From: Cryptomeria japonica
Taxonomy: Eukaryota > Streptophyta > Pinopsida > Cupressales > Cupressaceae
NCBI RefSeq assembly: GCF_030272615.1
Contig: NC_081406.1
Span: 188,402,391-188,466,390 of the forward strand
Direction of reading: 5' to 3'
Length of the DNA stretch: 64,000 nucleotides
Part shown: positions 58,238-64,000 of the stretch, piece by piece
Layout of the letters: each line of letters begins with the position of its first letter
How positions within the stretch are numbered: the first letter of the stretch is position 1
Made by a program: the position numbers and the translations under genes
The notes under the pieces: model-generated
Told to the model about the DNA's origin: nothing
The model's input: only the letters and a program-made list of their open reading frames with translations
The model's database searches: none

Positions 58238-59829
58238 TGATAACTTAATGATGAGTGAATAGTACAAAACTAGTATTGAGAGGGGGGGTGAACCAGTACA
58301 GACAAAAATACAGTCCAAAACCGGTTTGATAGCAGACACTTCAAATGACTGGCAAACAGTGACACCGATTTGAAATAGAGTGCAACCGGTATAGCTAAGA
58401 ATGTCTGAGACAAGCATTAACCGGTTACTCACTTAGCTTTTCACTCAACTCGAGACTACACTACCATTTCACTCTTATGCATAAACAGGTAATCTATCAT
58501 CAATTCATAATAACAACTAGTTCAACATGTTTTATTGACAAGCATAAAACACATAACCATCATATGCTTGATAGACAATAGCAAAGCATCACAAGATAAA
58601 AGCATCACACATGACATACATATTTTTCATGTGGAAACCCAACTAGGAAAAACCACGATGGGGATGAATACCCACAAGCTATTTTTTAACTCTTTAGAAG
58701 TTCGCTCTGTTAGGAGCCTTGTCCAGTTAGAGACATTACAAAAGGTTCTGCTAGGAAATGATCCTATTAGAGATCATCTGGTTAAGGGATGTCTACAATA
58801 CCTGGTTAAGGGTTAAACCCTGTTAAAGGTTACCTTGTTAGAGGATTTCAACAACTCAATAGCTAAAGGATTCTGAACTCAGTAGCTTTGAATTACCCTG
58901 TTAAAGGATTTTCATTAAGCCGGTTAAGGCTACCCTATTAAGGGATTTTCCAACTGTTGAGGTGGTCAGAGATCAACAGGTATTACAATGATCTGGTAAC
59001 AACACTCAATGCCAATGCAGATCCGCTTAAGCTCCTCTTCACCTTTTGCACTTACACTCTGCAGGTATCACTTCTCTCCTTTTGGTCTGGCAAGAATTAC
59101 GTATCCCTTCTCTCGGATACACACACACAACTTTTGCCAACAACCTCAAAAAGAGACACAACATCAACCTTATAGGAAAACAGATAGGTTGGTAGCATAA
59201 ACCCTAAACCCTAAACCTATTAGGTTAAGGAATTCAAATGGTTCAATCTTGACCATTTAGAACACTCCATTAATTGCAACAATCTTGATCCAATCTCAAG
59301 ACATTCTCCATCATCCATTTTCACCAATTTCATGGCGACTAATAACCCATCACACGTTATCACCGTTTTATAGACTTCGCACATTCCCGAGGTAGATAGG
59401 AACAATCTCCTTCATCCAAGATCCTTCACATGCACAAGGCTGATGTGGCAACATGATCTGTTCTTCATTACAATGATATCTCATCACACAATGTCCCCAG
59501 TTGAGCCATATAGGCTTGAAGCACATCAATCGGAAACCTTGAAGTTGAGACTATCAACTAGTAGTCATACAACACTTCCATGTGTCGGTTCTCATAACCA
59601 TATGTCGGTTCACCTTGAACAAGAACACTACAATGCTTCCATGTGCCGGTTCTCATAACCATATGCCGGTTCACCTTGAACAAGCACACCGCTTCACTTT
59701 GGCACAAATGCCGGTTCACAGTGTTATACCGGTTCTCACATATGCCGGTTCACACCTCTTCAACATATTGACATCAATGACAACATACAATGTCATTATG
59801 TCCACATACCGGTTCACATAATGCCAACA
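58238..59829 (-). repeat. 5' LTR of copia B
   Basis: 1,592 bp, pairs with 43576-45151; carries the same internal duplication (about 59575-59690). By eye roughly one base in ten differs in the first 100 bp, so B is older than C. Confidence 0.9.
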
Positions 59830-60684
59830 TGGTGGTGATGAACATGTTCAAAGAGAAAAAGTAGATATTCTAAGAGGACAACTTGAATCCATGAGAATGA
59901 ATGAAGGTGAGAACATAACCCAATACAGTACAAGGTTAAAGGAGACTGCCAATCAGATTAAAGAAGCAAGAGGAACTATTGAAGAAAAAGATGTAACAAG
60001 TAAGTTGTTGAGAACCCTTCTACCTGCTTATGCCATTCGAGTCTGTGTAATCAATGAACTAAGGCCTGTACCTAACATGCCAATTTCTTTGGATGCTACT
60101 ATTGGTAAGCTACATGCATTTGAGTTAAGTAATTTTGATAACAGTGGGTCTTCGGTAAATAAAGTAGAATCTGCATTCAGTTTTTTTCATATTGGTGAAT
60201 CTGATGATTACAATGATAGAATGAGTAAGTACTCTGAAGGGAATCATAGTGGAGCAAGTGAAAGATTTCGTAAGAACATGGACGAAGTGCACAAACTGTA
60301 TGAGGAAATCAAGAAGCAAGAATAGTTTGAAGCATTATTAGCCAGAAGGTTACCGAGAGGAAAAGGTAAGTATAAAGGAAAGCTACATTTAAAATGTTTC
60401 AATTGCAATAAAATAGGACATATGGCTTCTAACTGTCATGACAAAGAATCTAGTGAAAAGAGAGAATACCAAGGTAAGAGGCAAAAAGACAACCAATATA
60501 GAGGACACCGAGACTTCAGAAGGAGAGACAAAAAGACATGCCTAGTAGTTAATGAGGAATCCAACGATGACAAATCTGATGAAACGGGTAGAGAGGAAGT
60601 TGTTTATGTGGCTATTAAAGATGGATCAGATGAAGAAAGGTATGAAGAAAAGGCCCTAATATCTCACATAAATAATAATGATTC
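59830..60684 (+). pseudogene. gag: Copia A gag, C-terminal part with zinc knuckle
   Basis: It continues gag from 43575: GGDEHVQREKVDILRGQLES, MRMNEGENITQYSTRLKETA, LLRTLLPAYAIRVCVINELR. A Glu/Lys-rich stretch ends at a TAG (60323-60325). The same frame continues with the CCHC knuckle CFNCNKIGHMASNC (about 60398-60439), a basic stretch (KREYQGKRQKDNQ) and an acidic tail leading to protease. Confidence 0.87.
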
Positions 60685-61020
60685 TTGGATCATAGACAGT
60701 GGATTCTCACATCACATGACAGGTGATAAACACAAGTTTGTTAAATTAGAAGACTATGATGGAGGCTATGTAAGATTTGGTAATGATGCACCATGTCCGA
60801 TGAAAGGTAAAGGATTTATAACACTTCTTGACAATGCTAAATGTGATGATGTATATTGGGTTGAAGGTTTGAAATACAATTTGTTGAGTGTAGCACAGCT
60901 AAACAATACAGGATACCGAATAGAATTTTAGAAAGGAATTGTCAAAGTTCATGACAAGCATGGAAAGTTAGCTACTACCGGGACACAAACAAAAGGTAAT
61001 ACATTTCATCTTGACTCAAC
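60685..61020 (+). pseudogene. Copia A protease
   Basis: WIIDSGFSHHMTGDKHKFVK (from 60685) contains an intact DSG active site. YVRFGNDAPCPMKGKGF and YWVEGLKYNLLSVAQLNNTG follow. A TAG at 60929-60931 interrupts the frame, which then continues KGIVKVHDKHGKLATTGTQT. Confidence 0.87.
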
Positions 61021-61396
61021 TCAGAACAAGTGTCTTTATGCTAAGATAGATTATATGTGGTTATGGCATAAAAGGTTTTGTCATGTAAATTTTGATAATC
61101 TAATCAAAATAAGTAAGAAGCATTGAGTAAGAGGTCTACCGAGTCTAGAAAAACCTGAGAATACTATGTGCCGAGGATGCCAGATGGGTAAGATGACAAG
61201 ATCAAGCTTTACAAGTAAGTCCTACACTTCTAAAGGAATTTTAGATCTAGTACACACTGATCCTTGTGGTCCCATGAAAGTTCAAAGTTATTATGGTGAT
61301 AAGTATTTCATATTATTTGTGGATGATTACTCAAGGATGATGTCAGTTATGTTTTTAAAAGAAAAATCAGAAGCTTTTCAAATGTTTAAAAGGTAC
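61021..61396 (+). pseudogene. Copia A integrase, N-terminal part
   Basis: The zinc-binding domain reads WLWHKRFCHVNFDNLIKISK with CRGCQMGKMTRSSF. A TGA (near 61124) lies between. The core begins LVHTDPCGPMKVQSYYGDKY (first catalytic Asp kept) and LFVDDYSRMMSVMFLKEKSE, and is cut at 61396 after FQMFKR by the LTR of gypsy D. The rest is outside the window. Confidence 0.87.
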
Positions 61397-62167
61397 TGTA
61401 TATGGTGAAAATGGATAACAATAATAACGATATTGAAAGGCTAAATGAATTCAACCACAAAAACCCTAGCCTAACAACAACAAAGATCCACCATAACATA
61501 TGAAGATTACCTAAGACAATGCAAATCAAATGAAATCACAAAGCTTATGCCATCACATGTCCAATAGGGTTTTGATCTCCATTCTTCCTATCTCCATTGA
61601 TCTTGCTTAATATATTTGCTCTCAGATTTTATGTGCATAAGAGCTCAACAAAGAACGGAATGTGGTTGCAAGTAGGATCATAGTGTAGTCAATTGGTCAA
61701 GTAGTTCATTAATTAGGGTTTGATAATGAAGGAAGTATCTCCTTATATAGAAGACACTATATGAAATGGAGGGATAAGATTGAGAGGTGTAAAAGGAGGT
61801 CAGCTATGATTAGAGGGTAGGTAAAAGAAATAATAAAATAATGAAAGGGGTAGGTAGTATATGAATTAAGAGATGAATGACATGTGTCATGGGTAGAAAA
61901 GGTTAATGAATTAATTAAATAAATAAAGATTTATTTAATTAATAGAAGAAGTGGGATCAATTAAATAAATAAGATATTTATTTAATTTAGGAAAAGGATA
62001 ATTTAAATAAATAAATGTATTTATTTAAATGAGAAATAAGGCTAGAATAGGATAAATGAATTAATTAAATAAATAAAGATTTATTTAATTAATAGAAGAA
62101 TTAGGCTTAGATAATTAAATAAATAAAATATTTATTTAATTAGACATGACAATTTTAGGTGTCTACA
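61397..62167 (-). repeat. 3' LTR of gypsy D
   Basis: 771 bp; on the minus strand starts TGTAGACACCTAAAATTG and ends CCATATACA. Same family as the solo LTR 11940-12729. It has an array of AT palindromes (61905-62150) and a minus-strand TATA-like box near 61742. Confidence 0.88.
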
Positions 62168-62182
62168 TTTTGCCCCTCTTTG
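62168..62182 (-). other. Polypurine tract of gypsy D
   Basis: The minus strand reads AAAGAGGGGCAAAA directly before the LTR start TGTAGACACC. Confidence 0.75.
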
Positions 62183-62640
62183 AGACAATGCGGCTTGTCG
62201 CGTTGTTTCAAAGAAGATAAGATGAACTGATACAGAGTTGCCCCAAGATGGGAATGATATGCCCCCTTGACAGATTGGATGAAAATGTCTGAAAAGATTG
62301 CAGACAATCTCTCGATAAGAAAGAAAGGCTAGAATGTACTGACCGGATAAGGTGACAAAGTCACAGGATAATGAAGACTGACTCGGGAGACTAGGGTGAG
62401 GGCAGTCTATAAGATAGACCACAAGGGAAATACATCCTCATTGTCATCTACACATCCATGAGAGTAGAGTGCAGAGCGAAAATAGAGTAGGAGCAGTCAG
62501 CAGTGATGGCTTTTGTTCACATATTCGACCGCGTTCGCCGAATCTAGAGGCCAGCAGAGGCAGGAGAGCCGGCAAGTACCACCAAACCTCCTTGTACTTT
62601 GATGCATTTATTGTTGTCATTAATGCATAGTAGATAGGGC
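62183..62640. other. Noncoding, between D polypurine tract and repeat block
   Basis: No supported gene. By position it may hold the promoter and first exon of the antisense PMD gene; a short ATG frame at about 62505 (MAFVHIFDRVRRI) ends quickly. Confidence 0.35.
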
Positions 62641-62960
62641 AATAAATGTGCTTTAGGTTAGGGTCAAAAATGTCAAAAAACGTCCAAGCGTGTCTGTGTT
62701 GGTGCCAGGTGTGTCTATGCTTGCTAGGTGCATTTGTGTTTGTGCCAGGCGCATCTATGTCAGAAAACGCATCTGTGATGAATGCAACTGCATCTCTGAT
62801 GGGTGTGTCTGTGCTAAGAAGTCATGTCTATGTCGCCTAGGCACATCTGTGCAGAGCATAGGCATGTCTATTTTCAGGCGCGTCTGTGTTTTTCAGGCGC
62901 GTCTGTGCAGTCTTCAAGCGCGTTTCTATCAGAAAAGTGCGTTTGTGTTAAAAAAAAAGG
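62641..62960. repeat. Degenerate tandem repeat, GCGTCTGTG core
   Basis: At least ten variants of (G/A)(C/T)G(C/T)(A/G)TCTGTG, spaced about 18-30 bp, for example GGCGCGTCTGTG at 62877 and 62896. A 134-codon Cys-rich frame across it is a translated repeat. Confidence 0.6.
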
Positions 62961-62984
62961 TGAATTTGTGTCTTCTAGGTCAAA

Positions 62985-63180
62985 TCGACAGTTCTGTGAT
63001 GAACATACGTTGTCGATTGGATAAGCTACTAAGAGGATACACTCAAGCAGGTCCTCTAGGGAAGACTAGGATAGCAAATAGGGCTAGGATTTGACAATTC
63101 TGTGATAGAACATATGTTGCCAATTAGGAAACTACTCAAGAAGATTCACTCAAGCAGAGGCCCCAGGATAGGATAGATCA
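62985..63180. repeat. Direct duplication of about 88 bp
   Basis: 62987-63075 and 63092-63178 share GACA(G/A)TTCTGTGAT, a GAACATA(C/T)GTTG stretch and CACTCAAGCAG, with scattered differences. Confidence 0.7.
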
Positions 63181-63182
63181 AG

Positions 63183-63378
63183 GCACTTTGTGATGAACAG
63201 TGAGTACCAAGATATAGTTCTTTGTGATGAACAGGGAGTACTAAAAAGAGCAGCACTTTGTGATGAATAGTGAGTGCAAAACATGTAGTACTTTGTGATG
63301 AACGGGGAGTACCACTAGGATAGATAGCAATATGCATTTGGATAAAAAGTAGCATTTTGTGATGAACAGTGAATGCCA
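63183..63378. repeat. Five tandem copies of CTTTGTGATGAACAGTGAGTAC-type unit
   Basis: Copies start near 63185, 63217, 63255, 63289 and 63352; core TTTGTGATGAACAG with few changes; spacing 32-63 bp. They end 35 bp before the PMD exon. Confidence 0.85.
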
Positions 63379-63412
63379 CTATGACTGACATGATTGATTT
63401 GCTTGACTGCAG

Positions 63413-63842
63413 GAGTATTTGCCTATGCTGGAGTCACGGGAGAGATTCCCATCGACTCAGAGATTGCGACTTGAGTTGACAGCCGAGGACCGAGTTGTGA
63501 TCGAGGCTATGGGATTGAGACATGTGTTGTATGTGCCTGAGTTTCAGGTGAACATGGGACTATTGACTGCGCTGGCGGAGAGATGGCACTCTAAGACATG
63601 TACATTTCATTTGTTGATGGATGAGATGACAGTCACCCTAGAGGATGTATACAAAATTTTGAGGATACCGATCGACAAGGAGCTGATTCCGTATGATCAA
63701 GATGGAGATAGGGAGGCCCTGAGACGAGTGTTCTGGGACCTAGGATTGGAGATGAGGGCTGGACATGTGGCATGGGATACCATGACATGGACAGGATTAG
63801 CACTACCAACAGTGTTGGCAGGAGTTATTAGTGGGTTCCTCT
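63413..63842 (+). CDS. Plant mobile domain (PMD, MAIN-like) exon, antisense inside gypsy D
   Basis: PMD proteins occur in plants both as host genes (MAIN/MAIL type, needed for genome stability and silencing) and inside transposons. The frame is open from 63413 to 63892. Visible PMD phrases are AMGLRHVLYVPEFQVNMGLL, LAERWHSKTCTFHL, MTVTLEDVYKILRIPID, LEMRAGHVAWDTMTWTGLAL and VISGFLC. I start it at 63413 because GACTGCAG just before is a good splice acceptor in frame; ATG 63425 is the first Met. After 63842 the sequence no longer looks PMD-like and begins GTATCAG, a plausible donor. No stop or shift occurs within the domain. It is one exon of a longer gene running to the right. Confidence 0.8.
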
Positions 63843-64000
63843 GTATCAGTTTTGTACCATTTTTGTATGATGATGTAGACACCTACGGGTGATTGTAGCC
63901 ATATGATTTTGACATCATTGTATCATGACACTTTATATATATATATATGAGATGATTCATCTTTGTGGCAGCTATATGCATGTGTACCTATGTGATGAGA
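63843..64000. other. Probable intron or second insertion edge
   Basis: AT-rich with (TA)n at 63935-63948. It contains TGTAGACACCTA (63874-63885), the first 12 bases of the D-family LTR, but the following bases do not match that LTR. Confidence 0.4.

Larger units (their letters stand above)
43576..59829 (-). mobile_element. Ty1/copia element B, minus strand, 16.25 kb including insert C
   Basis: LTRs start TGATAACTTAATGATGAG and end CCAACA/CTAACA. The TSD is TGGCA (43571-43575) on the left and TGGTG (59830-59834) on the right; two transitions explain the mismatch because the gag frame of A needs TGGTG. The minus-strand order is 5' LTR, PBS, gag, protease, integrase, [C], RT, RNase H, polypurine tract, 3' LTR: a complete copia gene order, with stops and lost catalytic residues. 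Confidence 0.93.
41757..61396 (+). mobile_element. Ty1/copia element A, plus strand (split by B, cut by D)
   Basis: The 5' LTR is at 41757-43222, the PBS at 43225, and gag starts at 43287. After removing copia B (43576-59829), gag, knuckle, protease and integrase continue in one frame to 61396, where gypsy D interrupts. Only about three in-frame stops remain in some 1.8 kb, so A was well preserved when split. Its 3' half lies beyond the window. Confidence 0.85.
61397..64000 (-). mobile_element. Ty3/gypsy-like element D (partial, continues right)
   Basis: The 3' LTR is at 61397-62167 and the polypurine tract directly to its right, so the element reads on the minus strand and extends beyond the window. 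Left TSD candidate: GGTAC (61392-61396). The right end does not show GGTAC after the LTR, ruling out a solo LTR. The internal part in view carries a plus-strand PMD frame, i.e. antisense to the element. Confidence 0.75.

Noticed and set aside
61397-62167. Reading the D LTR as another solo LTR
   Set aside because: The right flank does not repeat GGTAC and a polypurine tract follows directly, so it is the 3' LTR of an element continuing right.
62690-63094. 134-codon Cys/Val-rich frame
   Set aside because: Translation of the GCGTCTGTG repeat array.

Overview
The window is eukaryotic nuclear DNA from a plant, and I find no ordinary host gene in it. It is AT-rich and made almost entirely of transposable elements nested inside each other, most with recognisable termini and target-site duplications (TSDs). 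The giant nested retroelements, the Tat-type Ty3/gypsy elements with plant mobile domain (PMD) reading frames and the ACCGG-rich copia LTRs suggest a gymnosperm, probably a conifer. That assignment is an inference.

Layout. The bottom layer is an old plus-strand Ty3/gypsy element 'E' (about 1-41756). It runs leader, gag, protease, G-patch spacer, RT, RNase H, a second RNase H and integrase; the double RNase H points to the Tat lineage. Its integrase is cut twice. A minus-strand copia relic 'F' (9298-15435, TSD GATGG) carries a solo LTR (11940-12729, TSD CCAAG). A 19-kb CACTA transposon (15889-34933, 3-bp TSD AAA) sits further on. Removing both restores the integrase frame exactly. The region after E's pol contains a 2.77-kb palindrome made of two head-to-head LTR-like arms (37708-40478, TSD ATAAT) and a decayed minus-strand coding relic that may be the tail of an antisense PMD gene.

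At 41757 a plus-strand copia element 'A' begins. Its gag is split by minus-strand copia 'B' (43576-59829). B is split between integrase and RT by 'C' (46994-55660, TSD CATCC), a gag-protease-only LTR element of the TR-GAG type, whose leader holds another solo LTR (48868-49762, TSD TAGCA). A's integrase is cut at 61397 by minus-strand Ty3/gypsy element 'D', which runs off the right edge. Between D's 3' LTR and the edge lies a plus-strand (antisense to D) PMD reading frame.

The most interesting object is the CACTA element. Besides a Tnp2 transposase gene with its two companion domains (DUF4218 and DUF4216 types), it carries on the same strand a SET-domain (histone-methyltransferase-like) segment. 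This is followed by a TNPA/Transposase_24-like segment that may belong to the same transcription unit. It also contains a 546-bp foldback with an 8-nt loop. All protein-coding parts show stops or frameshifts, so this copy is probably dead, but the architecture looks inherited from an active family. Domain calls rest on recognising motifs by eye; no database search was run.
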